From Kordiimonas marina (lineage in GTDB: Bacteria; Pseudomonadota; Alphaproteobacteria; Sphingomonadales; Kordiimonadaceae): 64,000 bases of DNA. The DNA lies in contig NZ_JAINDF010000003.1 of the NCBI RefSeq assembly GCF_023006325.1, forward strand, positions 310,001 through 374,000. The letters are read 5' to 3'. How positions within the stretch are numbered: position 1 is the stretch's first letter; each line of letters starts with the position of its first letter. Below, piece after piece: positions 8,962-19,010 of this stretch. The position numbers and the translations under genes were made by a program. Under the pieces are notes generated by a model that ran no database searches, was not told where the DNA came from, and saw only the letters and a program-made list of their open reading frames with translations.

Positions 8962-9620
8962 CACCGTTTGCGGGCGATGATGGTTTCACCGCCAATCATG
9001 GTTTGACCGACCTTGACCGTCGGCACCAGCCCGTCATCGAGATAGATGTCGGTACGGCTGCCGAAACGGATAAGTCCGAAACGGTCCCCGCGCGCAACCG
9101 ACTGCTCTTCGCTGAGGTCACACAGGATGCGGCGGGCAACGAGCCCGGCTACCTGCGCGAACGCAATGTCATGGCCGTCTTCCGTGGTCATGCGGATAAG
9201 CTGGCGCTCATTTTCCTCACTGGCCTCCGTCGCGGCGGCATTCAGGTATTTGCCCGGCACATAGGCCAGCTTGGTAACCTGCCCTGTCGCAGGCGAGCGG
9301 TTCACATGGACATTGAAGACGGACAGGAAGATAGAGATACGGATCCGAGGGGCATCGCCCATGTCCAGCTCCGCCGGCGGCGTTGCTTCGGTGACCGCAC
9401 AGACAGTACCGTCTGCCGGGCTTACCAGCACGCCAGCTTCATCGGGAATGACCCGTTCCGGATCCCGGAAGAAATAAAGACACCACGCGGTGAGGATGAG
9501 GCCGATCCAGCCGAGAGGCTCCGCCACCCAGAAAAGAGCCAGAGAGGCGATAAAAAATATCGCCACAAACAAATGCCCCTCGCGGTTAATTGGGGTCATG
9601 ACTACGTCCATAGCCTTCAT
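8961..9620 (-). CDS. psd: Phosphatidylserine decarboxylase proenzyme
   Basis: Psd converts phosphatidylserine to phosphatidylethanolamine. The 219-residue protein is of the short archaeal-type (PSD-A) form common in Alphaproteobacteria. It has an N-terminal hydrophobic pair at about 16-50 and ends with the self-cleavage site in FGLIRFGSRTD: cleavage between Gly187 and Ser188 would give the pyruvoyl alpha chain of about 32 residues. The segment FNVHVNRSP contains the conserved catalytic His. It is the first gene of the psd-pssA pair and overlaps pssA at the stop/start. Confidence 0.94.
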   Translation of the reverse strand: MKAMDVVMTPINREGHLFVAIFFIASLALFWVAEPLGWIGLILTAWCLYFFRDPERVIPDEAGVLVSPADGTVCAVTEATPPAELDMGDAPRIRISIFLSVFNVHVNRSPATGQVTKLAYVPGKYLNAAATEASEENERQLIRMTTEDGHDIAFAQVAGLVARRILCDLSEEQSVARGDRFGLIRFGSRTDIYLDDGLVPTVKVGQTMIGGETIIARKR

Positions 9621-9888
9621 GGGCTGCCGCCTTTATCCTTGTTGTTAACACCGTCACACTGGCCGTTTGCCGCCTTGCCGTCAAGCTATCGCGACAGGGC
9701 CTTGGCCCGGGTCCTTATGTAATGACACCAGAGGCAAATAGCAAAATCTCACTCAAAGGCCAAGAAAATGCCAAGCCTGTCCGGCAAAACAAAATTCGCC
9801 CCTATTTACACTTGTTTAAAACTGTCCGGCGATGTTTATATCCGGGGACTGGACAATTGCTTGTCCGTGTAAGGATTGATGCGACACC

Positions 9889-10299
9889 ATGAAACTTCAA
9901 GAAACGCTTGCCAAAGTTCAGGGACATCTGGAGCGCCTTGATGATCCGACGTTCGACAAGCTCGATTTTGAATGGGAAGGCATCCAGTTCCACGCCTCGG
10001 CCGAAGAAAAGCCGGACGGCAGCGGCAGCGTCCGGTTGAACGCCACGCTCGGCCGACTTTATTTCACTGTGGAAGACGCAGCCCAGCGCACGATGGCGAT
10101 CGAACGCGTTTATGCCACCAACCGCGGCATCGATGGCGCTTATCTGATCAATAAAAAGGGCGAAGTCCTTTTCAACAGCGTCACCTTGACCGACAAGCAG
10201 CTTACAGGCTCGCAATTGATGGGCGCGCTGACGCTGATCCTTCTGGAATCGGAAACCCACCTGCGCGCCCTGCGCTCCCACCTCAAGCCCCTTCATTAA
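9889..10299 (+). CDS. Conserved hypothetical protein, 136 aa
   Basis: I do not recognise a family. The 136-residue product is soluble, without signal peptide or membrane segment, mixed alpha/beta. It begins with a helix (KLQETLAKVQGHLERLDD), followed by strand-rich sequence (DFEWEGIQFHASAEE, SVRLNATLGRLYFTVED), a central segment IERVYATNRGIDGAYLINKK and a C-terminal helix (QLMGALTLILLESETHLRAL). Coding character is clear and GTAAGG lies ahead of the ATG. It stands alone between psd (divergent, 268 bp away) and the convergent LysM gene. Function unknown. Confidence 0.7.
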   Translation: MKLQETLAKVQGHLERLDDPTFDKLDFEWEGIQFHASAEEKPDGSGSVRLNATLGRLYFTVEDAAQRTMAIERVYATNRGIDGAYLINKKGEVLFNSVTLTDKQLTGSQLMGALTLILLESETHLRALRSHLKPLH

Positions 10300-10337
10300 G
10301 GGGAAAGCCGTCAGGCCTTCGGGAAAGCTGGCTGAAC

Positions 10338-11372
10338 TCAGCCCTCTTTCTTGGTCTCAGCCTTTTTCGGCAACCGGAAGATCTGCCCGGGGTAGATGAG
10401 GTCCGGGTCTTTGATCTGTTCGCTGTTTTCGCGGAAAATCAGGGTATAGCGCACGCCTGACCCATAAAGCTGGCGGGCAATCTGCCAGAGGGTGTTACCC
10501 GGGCGGATAAAGACACCGCTTTCGGCGCTGGTCGGGTCGAGCGGCTCCCCGGTCGAGAACGGCTGTTCGATTCGAAGCTGGACCTTACCTTCGCTGATGG
10601 TCTGATCGACCCTGAGGACATGCTGCCCCGGCTTGAACGCGCCATCATGGGTTACCTGCCAGCGGCCCTGGTCGTCAGCCCTGGAATTGCCGACATAAGA
10701 GCCATCCATATAGACCCGCACCTCGACACGCGGCAGCGAATGACCGGCGATGACCGGCTGCCCGCCGTCGCCATAATCGATCGTGTCCACGCTCAGGCTT
10801 TCACCCACCTCAGCATAGGCCGCCACGCCCGGTTTCTGGAGCACCGTGCTGGCGCCCTCCCCGTTCTTGGGGGTCAGAACGGCGACAACACCATTTTGCT
10901 GGCGCTCGAGGAAATGCTGGTTATCGCGCTTGGGTACGGAGACCACCACCACCTTGTCGGCTTCGGATACTGGGCCCTTATCCCCTTGATGCGCTTTGAG
11001 ATTCAGCTCAACAGAGCCGCTTTCAAGCGGCTGCTCGAGGATCATCACCCACTCGCCGTTCTCATCGGCGGTGACTTCCGAAACCTTCTTGCCGTTTGCG
11101 TAAAGCTCGACCACCGCACCCGGCGCCATCCGACCGGCGATAACGCCGGTACCACCCCGGGAAATGCGGACGAGGTCGAACGCGGGAACAGCCTTTTTCT
11201 CGGCCTCCGCCTTCTTTGCTTCAGCGGTGACAGCTGGCTTCTCAGCCGGTTTGCTGGCGTCCTTTTCCTGCCCCCAAAAAACATATACGAGTGCGCCGAC
11301 GGCGATCACCGCACTGGTGATGCCGATGACAAGGCGGCGCCGGTCATCGTTCTTGGTTTCAAATGGGGGCAT
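10338..11372 (-). CDS. Membrane-anchored LysM-domain protein
   Basis: A 344-residue protein with a short cytoplasmic N-terminus, one membrane segment at about 16-32 (LVIGITSAVIAVGALVYVFW), a charged Ala/Lys/Glu linker, two beta-rich Ig-like modules (about 75-150 and 190-260) and a C-terminal LysM domain (about 285-335, VFIRPGNTLWQIARQLYGSG through YPGQIFRLP). LysM binds peptidoglycan N-acetylglucosamine. The layout matches the widespread alphaproteobacterial LysM/Ig-like proteins of unknown function, probably a periplasmic cell-wall-bound factor. No catalytic domain is present. It is a single gene, divergent from the LOG-family gene. Confidence 0.82.
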   Translation of the reverse strand: MPPFETKNDDRRRLVIGITSAVIAVGALVYVFWGQEKDASKPAEKPAVTAEAKKAEAEKKAVPAFDLVRISRGGTGVIAGRMAPGAVVELYANGKKVSEVTADENGEWVMILEQPLESGSVELNLKAHQGDKGPVSEADKVVVVSVPKRDNQHFLERQQNGVVAVLTPKNGEGASTVLQKPGVAAYAEVGESLSVDTIDYGDGGQPVIAGHSLPRVEVRVYMDGSYVGNSRADDQGRWQVTHDGAFKPGQHVLRVDQTISEGKVQLRIEQPFSTGEPLDPTSAESGVFIRPGNTLWQIARQLYGSGVRYTLIFRENSEQIKDPDLIYPGQIFRLPKKAETKKEG

Positions 11373-11486
11373 GTTTGGCCTTACAAATCATTCAACAAAG
11401 CCTTAACAATCAAGGCTGTATATTGAAAGATGATTTTACGAAAAACATGTCAATTGTTTGACGGCGTAACGAAAGAGAGCGTGGAT

Positions 11487-12077
11487 ATGGAAATGCGGCA
11501 TCCCATCAAATCGGTATGTGTTTATTGTGGCTCGCGGATGGGGAATAAACCGGCCTATGAAAAACTTGCGGACGATGTCGGTCGGCTGATCGCCGGCGCC
11601 GGTATGTCGCTCGTCTATGGCGCCGGTTCCATCGGGCTTATGGGCGTGGTCGCGCGGGCCGCCCGCGATGCAGGCGCGCCGGTCATCGGCATCATCCCGG
11701 AACATCTAGACGCCATCGAAATCACCCAGGAGGGCCTGTCCGAACTGCATGTCACCCAGAACATGCATGACCGCAAGCGCATGATGTTCGACCGCTCGGA
11801 CGCCTTCATCGTTCTGCCCGGCGGGCTCGGCACACTCGACGAAACGCTGGAGATCATGACCTGGGCGCAGCTTAGCCTCCATGAAAAGCCGATCATTCTT
11901 CTGAACCATGAGAACTATTGGTCGCCGCTTCTCGAACTCATCCGCCATGTGGTCGATGACGGCTTCGCCGCGCCCGAGAATGCTGACCTGCTGAAAGTCG
12001 CGGACACGGCCGAGGACGCGATCCGCTATCTCACCCATCAAACCACCAGCGACCAAAGCAAAAGCCAGCTGTTTTAA
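11487..12077 (+). CDS. LOG family protein (TIGR00730-type nucleotide phosphoribohydrolase)
   Basis: A 196-residue Rossmann-fold protein of the LOG (lysine decarboxylase-like) family. The hallmark PGGLGTLDE motif is complete, and the N-terminal [11 protein letters not shown] and [12 protein letters not shown] segments are typical. Members hydrolyse nucleoside 5'-monophosphates to free base and ribose-5-phosphate; plant and some bacterial members release cytokinins, but most bacterial ones probably act on AMP or other nucleotides. The reading frame extends 19 codons upstream, but homology begins at KSVCVYCGS, so I use the ATG at 11487. Old annotations call this family lysine decarboxylase, which is not correct for this type. 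Confidence 0.88.
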   Translation: MEMRHPIKSVCVYCGSRMGNKPAYEKLADDVGRLIAGAGMSLVYGAGSIGLMGVVARAARDAGAPVIGIIPEHLDAIEITQEGLSELHVTQNMHDRKRMMFDRSDAFIVLPGGLGTLDETLEIMTWAQLSLHEKPIILLNHENYWSPLLELIRHVVDDGFAAPENADLLKVADTAEDAIRYLTHQTTSDQSKSQLF

Positions 12078-12235
12078 GGCCCAAAAGCCGCTATCCATGG
12101 GCCAAAACGCCATTTTCAGCGTGTTGGCTCTTCAACAATTGTGAAACTGGTGATAGGGTGCGGCAAAATTTCGCTGGTGCTCCCCGCACCGGCACCCGAA
12201 AAGCCCACCTGGCAACTAGTAAATTTGAGGGACAA

Positions 12236-13450
12236 ATGAGCAAGATTAAGGTAAAAAATCCTATTGTTGAGATCGACGGCGATGAAATGACCCGTATCAT
12301 TTGGACGTGGATCCGCGAGCGTTTGATCCAGCCCTATCTCGACGTGGACCTTCTGTATTACGACCTTTCGGTCGAAAACCGCGACGCCACCAACGACCAG
12401 ATCACCATCGATTCCGCCAACGCGATCAAAGAACACGGTGTCGGCGTCAAGTGCGCGACCATCACGCCGGATGAAGCCCGCGTTGAGGAATTCAACCTCA
12501 AGAAAATGTGGCGCAGCCCGAACGGCACCATCCGGAACATCCTCGGCGGTACCGTCTTCCGTGAACCGATCATCATCAAGAACGTGCCGCGGCTTGTTCC
12601 GGGCTGGACCCAGCCGATCGTCATCGGCCGTCATGCCTTCGGTGACCAGTATCGCGCCACCGACTTCCTGGTGCCGGGCGCCGGTAAGCTGACGATGAAA
12701 TTCACCCCGGCCGACGGCGGCGAAGCCATCGAGCGCGAAGTTTATGAATTCGCAGAATCCGGTGTTGCCATGGGCATGTATAACGTGGATGACAGCATCC
12801 GCGACTTCGCCCGCGCCAGCATGAACTATGGCCTGATGCGGAAATATCCGGTTTACCTTTCGACCAAGAACACGATCCTCAAGGCATACGATGGCCGCTT
12901 CAAGGACCTGTTCATGGAAGTCTATGAGAACGAGTTCAAGGACCAGTTCAAGGACGCCGGCATCACCTACGAACACCGCCTGATCGACGACATGGTCGCT
13001 TGTGCCCTCAAGTGGGCTGGCGGCTTCCTGTGGGCCTGTAAGAACTATGACGGCGACGTCCAGTCCGACACCGTGGCCCAGGGCTTCGGTTCGCTCGGCC
13101 TGATGACCTCGGTCCTGATGACGCCGGATGGGAAAACGGTTGAAGCCGAAGCCGCACACGGCACGGTGACCCGCCACTTCCGCCAGCACCAGGAAGGCAA
13201 GGAAACCTCGACCAACCCGATCGCGTCGATCTTCGCCTGGACCCGCGGCCTGCAGTATCGCGGCAACATGGACAACACGCCGGAAGTGGTCGAATTCGCC
13301 AAGACGCTCGAGCGCACCTGTATCGAGACCGTCGAAAGCGGCTGCATGACCAAAGACCTGGCACTGCTGATCGGCCCGAACCAGAGCTGGATGACCACCG
13401 GCCAGTTCTTCGACAAGATCGACGACAACCTGAAAGCCAAGTTCGGCTAA
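12236..13450 (+). CDS. icd: Isocitrate dehydrogenase (NADP+), eukaryotic-type homodimer
   Basis: Icd oxidatively decarboxylates isocitrate to 2-oxoglutarate in the TCA cycle. The 404-residue protein belongs to the type II (eukaryotic-like) subfamily that Alphaproteobacteria use: N-terminus [21 protein letters not shown], substrate segment [22 protein letters not shown], Lys/Asp catalytic region [29 protein letters not shown], and NADP segment AHGTVTRH. The frame is open 26 codons further up, but GAGG lies seven bases before the ATG at 12236, and the protein family begins there. It is monocistronic, ending at a strong terminator. Confidence 0.97.
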   Translation: MSKIKVKNPIVEIDGDEMTRIIWTWIRERLIQPYLDVDLLYYDLSVENRDATNDQITIDSANAIKEHGVGVKCATITPDEARVEEFNLKKMWRSPNGTIRNILGGTVFREPIIIKNVPRLVPGWTQPIVIGRHAFGDQYRATDFLVPGAGKLTMKFTPADGGEAIEREVYEFAESGVAMGMYNVDDSIRDFARASMNYGLMRKYPVYLSTKNTILKAYDGRFKDLFMEVYENEFKDQFKDAGITYEHRLIDDMVACALKWAGGFLWACKNYDGDVQSDTVAQGFGSLGLMTSVLMTPDGKTVEAEAAHGTVTRHFRQHQEGKETSTNPIASIFAWTRGLQYRGNMDNTPEVVEFAKTLERTCIETVESGCMTKDLALLIGPNQSWMTTGQFFDKIDDNLKAKFG

Positions 13451-13473
13451 GGCACGTCAGTAACAAGAACACG

Positions 13474-13504
13474 AAAGCCGCCCCTCACCGGGCGGCTTTT
13501 TTAT
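13474..13504 (+). terminator. Rho-independent terminator of icd
   Basis: A 10-bp perfect stem AAAGCCGCCC (13474-13483) / GGGCGGCTTT (13490-13499), loop CTCACC, followed by a run of T. Twenty-three bases past the icd stop. Confidence 0.92.
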
Positions 13505-13547
13505 TGAGGTGCAGGTTTTAATGGCCGGACATCCCTGCCCTATGTCG

Positions 13548-14786
13548 TCAGGTCCGAGCCTTCTGCATCCAGGCTTCCAGGCTTTCAAGCATGGCCGAGC
13601 GTTCCTCCGCGTTCAGGTAGCTGGCCTCAACAAACTCGGCCAGGCGTTCCCCCGCGTAGGTGATGATCTGATCACCCAGGTCCGGGTAGATGGACAGGAT
13701 CATATGCAGATCGGTGCTTTCCAGCCACATAACGCGGCAGCGCGTGTGCGCGACCGCTGCCGGCTGGTGCCGGTTTTCATTGATGAGACCGCATTCGCCG
13801 ACAAAGTCCCCCGAGCGCATCGGGATCGGCCGGTGCTTGAAGAAGGCGCTCACCTCGCCCGACATGACGAAATAGAGGCCATTGTCCACGTCCATACGGT
13901 GACTGAGCACCGTGCCGGGCGCAATCGCGAGTGACCGTACGCGCGTCGCCACCTCGTGAGCCACTTCCCGCGGCAGGCGGGAGAAGACCGGGAAATCCTC
14001 AACGACACCAACCGGCACGACAAACTCACGCCGGTGTACTTCATCGGAAAAGCCGGAGGCAACGATACCGATGGGCAACGCGAAAAAGGCTAGGCCGAAA
14101 ATCATGACGAAGCCACCAATGATCTTGCCTGTCACCGTTACCGGCACCACATCGCCATAGCCCACGGTCGTGAGCGTGGAAAGCGCCCACCAAAGCGCTT
14201 CGGGGATGCTGCCGAACGCCTGCGGCTGGGCCTCATGTTCAACGCCGTACATGATGGTCGCAGCGAAAAACAACAGCCCCATCATGATGATGAGCGCGGC
14301 AATCAAAGCCCGGCGCTCGGCATAGATGACCCTACCCAAGGATGACAGTGCCGGGGAATAGCGCACAAGCTTCAACAGCCGGAGCAGCCGGAAGACCCGA
14401 AGCTCACGCAGGTCAACGGTCGTGACCGCGCCGAGATACAGGTAAAACGGCAGGATGGCGAGGAGGTCAATCAGCGCCGACGGCGACAGGACATAACGCA
14501 CCCGCCGCATGAAGGCCGTGTCGCCCGCGACTGACTCCCGCTCCGCGCTCGCCCAAACCCGGGCGACATATTCGATGGTGAAGATGATGACGGAGACGAC
14601 ATCGAACCAATGGAAAAAATGATGATATTTTTCCCAATATGCAGGCACGGTTTCGAGCGCGACCGCCGCCAGGTTGGCGAGGATCAGGCCGATCATGAAA
14701 AACTCGAAAGCGGCAGCCGCGCGTCCCGCGAAACTGCCAAGTTCGAGAAAATCATACGTTCTGCGCCTGAGGCCCGAAGCCGCCAT
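13548..14786 (-). CDS. Six-TM potassium channel with cyclic-nucleotide-binding domain
   Basis: A 412-residue ion channel. Six membrane segments plus a pore loop occupy about residues 20-245: the S4 voltage-sensor-like helix is Arg-rich (LRELRVFRLLRLLKLVRY) and the pore carries the potassium filter TTVGYGD. A C-linker leads to a C-terminal cyclic-nucleotide-binding fold (about 275-395) with the cassette GDFVGECGLINENRHQPAAV. The layout and length match MloK1-type prokaryotic CNG channels. The phosphate-binding Arg-Ser/Thr/Ala pair is not clearly canonical (NRHQPAAV), so cAMP binding is less certain. It is downstream of alaS on the same strand with 56 bp between, possibly its own unit. Confidence 0.88.
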   Translation of the reverse strand: MAASGLRRRTYDFLELGSFAGRAAAAFEFFMIGLILANLAAVALETVPAYWEKYHHFFHWFDVVSVIIFTIEYVARVWASAERESVAGDTAFMRRVRYVLSPSALIDLLAILPFYLYLGAVTTVDLRELRVFRLLRLLKLVRYSPALSSLGRVIYAERRALIAALIIMMGLLFFAATIMYGVEHEAQPQAFGSIPEALWWALSTLTTVGYGDVVPVTVTGKIIGGFVMIFGLAFFALPIGIVASGFSDEVHRREFVVPVGVVEDFPVFSRLPREVAHEVATRVRSLAIAPGTVLSHRMDVDNGLYFVMSGEVSAFFKHRPIPMRSGDFVGECGLINENRHQPAAVAHTRCRVMWLESTDLHMILSIYPDLGDQIITYAGERLAEFVEASYLNAEERSAMLESLEAWMQKART

Positions 14787-14842
14787 GCCTTCCCCTTTTA
14801 TGCCCGGCGGCCGTGAACAAACGTTCCGGCCGCCTACCCTGG

Positions 14843-17503
14843 TCAGATGGCGGCCAGGGTGTCTTCAATCGCCTTGATGGCGTCCGCGGCCTTGTCACCG
14901 TCCGGGCCACCAGCCTGTGCCATGTCGGGACGGCCACCGCCGCCCTGACCGCCGATCGCAGCGGCAGCGACGCGCACCAGATCAACCGCGCTTACGCGGT
15001 CTTTCAGGTCATCGGTCACACCGACAAGCACCGCGCCTTTGCCGTCATTGACGGCAATGAACGATACCACACCGGAGCCGAGTTTCTTCTTGCTTTCATC
15101 CGCAAGGCCCCGCAGGTCCTTCGGGCTGATGCCGTCCAGCACCTGGCCGAGGAACTTGATGCCGCCAATTTCCTTGGTGGCAGGTCCCGCGGCGGCACCA
15201 CCGCCGAGCGCGGCTTTTTTGCGGGCATCGGCAAGCTCTTTCTCAAGCGTCTTGCGTTCGGCCTGAAGGCCGGAAATGCGGTCGCTCAGGTCTGTGGGCG
15301 CAGCCTTGAGGGTCGCGGCGGCCTCCTTCAGAAGCCGCTGCTGAGTAAGGAGATAGTCAAGCGCCGCAGCCCCCGTCAGCGCCTCGATCCGGCGGACACC
15401 GGCCGACACGGCACTTTCGGAGACGATGGTGAAGGTTCCGATATCCCCCAAACGCCTGACGTGGGTCCCGCCGCACAGCTCCACCGAATAGTGCTGACGG
15501 CCGCCAGCGCCTTCGCCCATGGAAACCACGCGAACTTCATCGCCGTATTTCTCACCGAACAGCGCCATGGCACCGGCTTCGATGGCTTCGTCATAGCTGA
15601 GAAGACGGGTCTCGACCGCGGCGTTTTCACGCACCACGCGGTTGACCTCACGCTCGACATCGAGGATTTCCTCATCCGAGAGCGCTTTCTGGTGCGAGAT
15701 ATCGAAGCGGAGACGATCAGGCGCAACCAGCGACCCCTTCTGGGTCACATGCTCACCCAGCCGCTGACGCAGCACTTCATGCAAGACGTGCGTGGCCGAG
15801 TGGTTGGCACGCAGCTTGGCGCGGCGCTCCCCATCCACAACCATATCGAGGGCTTCGCCGACCTTCAGGCTGCCATCCAGCAGCTTGGCGCGGTGGACAT
15901 GAAGCGCGCCGATCATTTTCTGCGTATCCGTTACGTCGGCGCGGCCATTCGCGCCCTTCAGCGTGCCAGCATCACCCATCTGGCCACCGGATTCACCATA
16001 GAAAGGTGTCTGGTTGGTTACGATGGAAACCTCATCCCCGGCTTTGGCCTCATCAACCTCGTCACCATCCTTGACGATGGCAACGATCTGGCCTTCAGCG
16101 CGTTCGGTGCTGTAGCCGACAAATTCGGTTGCCCCGGCCTTGTCCTTGATATCGAACCAGACTTTTTCAGTGGCTGCATCGCCGGAGCCGGACCAAGCGG
16201 CCCGCGCCTGGGCGCGCTGGCGTTCCATCGCGGCGTCGAAGCCTTGGACCTCAACCTTCCGGCCCTGCGAGCGCAGCGCATCCTGCGTCAGGTCCAGCGG
16301 GAAGCCATACGTATCGTAAAGCTTGAAGGCGACCTCACCCGGTAGGTCGTCCTTGTCGCTGATCTTGCCAAGTTCGTCATCCAGAAGACGCAAGCCCTTC
16401 TCGAGCATGGTGCGGAATTTGGATTCCTCAAGCTTCAGGGTTTCCTGGATCAGCGCCTGTGCCCGGCCGAGTTCCGGGAAGGCCTGCCCCATTTCACCAA
16501 CCAGCGTCGGCGCAAGCTGGTGCATTACCAGGTCCTTGGCGCCCAGGAGGTGGGCATGACGCATGGCGCGGCGCATGATACGGCGCAGCACATAGCCGCG
16601 GCCTTCGTTGGACGGCAGCACACCATCAGCGATGAGGAAGCTGCAGGCACGCAGGTGATCAGCGATCACGCGGTGCGATGCACGGGTCTTGTCGGTCTCC
16701 GGTGCTTTGGTGACATCGATCGACGCTTCGATCAGACGGCGGAAGGTGTCGATCTCATAGTTGTCATGCGTACCCTGCATGACGGCAGCGATACGCTCCA
16801 GCCCCATGCCGGTGTCGATGCTCGGTTTCGGCAGCGCGATGCGCTCCCCACCCGGCAGCTGTTCGAACTGCATGAAAACCAGGTTCCAGATTTCGACGAA
16901 GCGGTCGCCATCTTCTTCCGGGCTGCCCGGAGGGCCACCCCAGATATGATCGCCATGGTCATAGAAGATTTCCGAGCACGGACCGCACGGGCCGGTGTCG
17001 CCCATCGACCAGAAGTTATCGCTGGTGGCGATGCGGATGATGCGGTCGTCCGAAAGGCCGGCGATCTTGCGCCACAGGTTAAAGGCTTCGTCATCTTCAT
17101 GATAAACCGTGACGGTCAGCTTATCCTTGTTGATGCCGTATTCCTTGGTGATCAGGTCCCAGGCGAATTCAATGGCGTTTTCCTTGAAATAGTCGCCAAA
17201 CGAAAAGTTGCCGAGCATTTCAAAGAAAGTGTGGTGGCGCGCGGTATAACCGACATTATCCAGGTCATTGTGCTTACCGCCGGCGCGGACACATTTCTGG
17301 GACGATGTCGCCCGGTTGTAGGGCCGGGTTTCTGCACCCGTGAACAGGTTCTTGAACGGCACCATGCCTGCGTTCGTGAACAGCAGGGTCGGGTCGTTGA
17401 TCGGCACGAGCGGCGCCGAGGGCACGACCTCGTGGCCATTCTTGCCAAAGAAGTCCAGAAATGCCTTACGAATATCGTTGGCGCCCGTCAGTGTTCCAGC
17501 CAT
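14843..17503 (-). CDS. alaS: Alanyl-tRNA synthetase
   Basis: AlaS charges tRNA-Ala and edits mis-charged Ser and Gly. At 886 residues it has full length: class II catalytic core (about 1-450) beginning [20 protein letters not shown], motif 2 region [20 protein letters not shown], editing domain with the zinc ligands in [11 protein letters not shown] and [11 protein letters not shown], and the C-terminal C-Ala domain with its Gly-rich linker ([16 protein letters not shown]). It is convergent with nothing and lies 285 bp downstream of recA on the same strand; recA-alaS proximity is common in Alphaproteobacteria. Confidence 0.98.
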   Translation of the reverse strand: MAGTLTGANDIRKAFLDFFGKNGHEVVPSAPLVPINDPTLLFTNAGMVPFKNLFTGAETRPYNRATSSQKCVRAGGKHNDLDNVGYTARHHTFFEMLGNFSFGDYFKENAIEFAWDLITKEYGINKDKLTVTVYHEDDEAFNLWRKIAGLSDDRIIRIATSDNFWSMGDTGPCGPCSEIFYDHGDHIWGGPPGSPEEDGDRFVEIWNLVFMQFEQLPGGERIALPKPSIDTGMGLERIAAVMQGTHDNYEIDTFRRLIEASIDVTKAPETDKTRASHRVIADHLRACSFLIADGVLPSNEGRGYVLRRIMRRAMRHAHLLGAKDLVMHQLAPTLVGEMGQAFPELGRAQALIQETLKLEESKFRTMLEKGLRLLDDELGKISDKDDLPGEVAFKLYDTYGFPLDLTQDALRSQGRKVEVQGFDAAMERQRAQARAAWSGSGDAATEKVWFDIKDKAGATEFVGYSTERAEGQIVAIVKDGDEVDEAKAGDEVSIVTNQTPFYGESGGQMGDAGTLKGANGRADVTDTQKMIGALHVHRAKLLDGSLKVGEALDMVVDGERRAKLRANHSATHVLHEVLRQRLGEHVTQKGSLVAPDRLRFDISHQKALSDEEILDVEREVNRVVRENAAVETRLLSYDEAIEAGAMALFGEKYGDEVRVVSMGEGAGGRQHYSVELCGGTHVRRLGDIGTFTIVSESAVSAGVRRIEALTGAAALDYLLTQQRLLKEAAATLKAAPTDLSDRISGLQAERKTLEKELADARKKAALGGGAAAGPATKEIGGIKFLGQVLDGISPKDLRGLADESKKKLGSGVVSFIAVNDGKGAVLVGVTDDLKDRVSAVDLVRVAAAAIGGQGGGGRPDMAQAGGPDGDKAADAIKAIEDTLAAI

Positions 17504-17696
17504 TAAATCAGCCTCAGTTCATACAATTATTAATACGCACGCCCGGACCATGAATTCCGCCGGGTTTTCAGGCTCTTGTAGCGCCCGCCCCCGCCGCTGT
17601 CCAGCCTGAGCGCCGCCTATGCCACCGAATTCCCCAGCGCTGTGGCTCCCGCGGCACGACAAGAATGCCCAAATGGCCAAAATTCACCGTCGCGCC

Positions 17697-17726
17697 AGCA
17701 AAAAAGGCGGCCCATACGGACCGCCT
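17697..17726 (-). terminator. Rho-independent terminator of recA
   Basis: On the minus strand AAGGCGG (17726-17720) pairs with CCGCCTT (17709-17703), the loop itself contains a short CCG/GGG pairing, and a run of six T follows. It lies about 60 bp after the recA stop and separates recA from alaS. Confidence 0.85.
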
Positions 17727-17788
17727 TGATCTTTTCGTTCCCGTAGAAGGAACAGCCAACCTTTGGGACAACAGAAGCCCCTTGTGGC

Positions 17789-18853
17789 TTACTCTTCGGT
17801 ATCGTCTTCACGGCCTTCCAGCATCGCTTCATTGACAAGGCCGGCATTCTGACGGATCGCGCGTTCGATCTCATTGGCGACATCCGGGTTTTCCTGCAGG
17901 AAGCGCTTGGCGTTTTCACGGCCCTGGCCGATCCGCTGGCTGGCATAGCTGTACCAGGAGCCGGACTTTTCAACCACATCGGCCTTCACACCCAGGTCCA
18001 GGATTTCGCCCATCTTGGAGACGCCTTCGCCGTACATAATGTCGAATTCCACCTGCTTGAACGGCGGCGCCACCTTGTTCTTCACCACCTTGACCCGGGT
18101 GGTGTTACCGACGATCTCGTCCTTTTCCTTGATCGCGCCGGTCCGGCGGATATCCAGGCGGACAGAGGCGTAGAATTTGAGCGCGTTACCACCGGTCGTG
18201 GTTTCCGGGCTGCCATACATGACACCGATTTTCATCCGGATCTGGTTGATGAAAATGACGATCGTGTTGGAGCGCGAAATCGACGCCGTCAGTTTCCGGA
18301 GCGCCTGGCTCATCAGGCGGGCCTGCAGGCCGACGTGGCTGTCGCCCATCTCGCCTTCAAGTTCGGCCCGCGGCGTCAGCGCGGCAACGGAATCGACGAC
18401 CAGAATATCAACAGCCCCTGAGCGGACCAGCGTATCGGCAATCTCCAGCGCCTGTTCACCGGTGTCTGGCTGGCTGATCAGGAGTTCATTGAGGTCAACG
18501 CCCAGCTTGCGGGCATAGGAGGGGTCAAGCGCATGTTCGGCATCGACAAAAGCCGCAATACCGCCAGCTTTCTGCGCTTCGGCAACAGCATGAAGCGCGA
18601 GCGTGGTTTTACCGGAGCTTTCCGGCCCGTAAATTTCGACAATCCGGCCTTTCGGCAGGCCACCGACACCAAGCGCGATATCAAGGTTCAAGGAGCCCGT
18701 CGAAATGGTTTCGATATCGACGCTTTCGCGCTGACCGAGCTTCATGACGGAGCCCTTACCAAACGCCCGGTCTATCTGACTGAGCGCGGCTTCAAGCGCT
18801 TTGGCTTTGTCCATGGATGTTCCCTTTACCAGTTGTAATTCAGGCATTGCCAT
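17789..18853 (-). CDS. recA: Recombinase RecA
   Basis: RecA forms the filament on single-stranded DNA that drives strand exchange and stimulates LexA self-cleavage. The 354-residue protein has normal length with Walker [10 protein letters not shown] at 76-84, Walker [14 protein letters not shown]-binding loop L1 region [21 protein letters not shown], the L2 segment [20 protein letters not shown], and an acidic C-terminus (EGREDDTEE). It is monocistronic with its own terminator. Two imperfect SOS-type boxes lie just upstream. cckA precedes it on the same strand, about 157 bp away. Confidence 0.98.
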   Translation of the reverse strand: MAMPELQLVKGTSMDKAKALEAALSQIDRAFGKGSVMKLGQRESVDIETISTGSLNLDIALGVGGLPKGRIVEIYGPESSGKTTLALHAVAEAQKAGGIAAFVDAEHALDPSYARKLGVDLNELLISQPDTGEQALEIADTLVRSGAVDILVVDSVAALTPRAELEGEMGDSHVGLQARLMSQALRKLTASISRSNTIVIFINQIRMKIGVMYGSPETTTGGNALKFYASVRLDIRRTGAIKEKDEIVGNTTRVKVVKNKVAPPFKQVEFDIMYGEGVSKMGEILDLGVKADVVEKSGSWYSYASQRIGQGRENAKRFLQENPDVANEIERAIRQNAGLVNEAMLEGREDDTEE

Positions 18854-18919
18854 TGTCGGGTCTCCTTATTCCACAGGCGGTCATCGCTTGCAATGCAATG
18901 TTTTGTACCAGCTTTGTTC

Positions 18920-18953
18920 TAACCTGACAAGAACAAATATTCCCCTTTTGTTC
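18920..18953 (-). promoter_or_regulatory. Putative LexA operator region of recA (two imperfect boxes)
   Basis: Read in recA sense, GTTC-N7-GTTA lies at 18934-18920 and GAAC-N7-GAAT at 18953-18939; each differs by one base from the alphaproteobacterial SOS box. They are 19 bp apart. The position 70-100 bp before the recA start fits SOS control, but no perfect box is present. Confidence 0.45.
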
Positions 18954-19010
18954 TCGTGCTGAAATGCGCAGAAAACAGGCCCTTATCCCCAATACTGCAG
19001 GGGATGCGCT

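Noticed and set aside
10300-10337. Possible terminator between the 136-residue protein gene and the LysM gene
   Set aside because: Pairings are short and imperfect and no T-run follows.
14813-17506. Two long plus-strand frames (510 and 328 codons) opposite alaS
   Set aside because: Antisense shadows of a full-length alanyl-tRNA synthetase.
18985-19005. Hairpin ATCCCC/GGGGAT after cckA
   Set aside because: Six-base stem with a nine-base loop and no T-run; could be chance.
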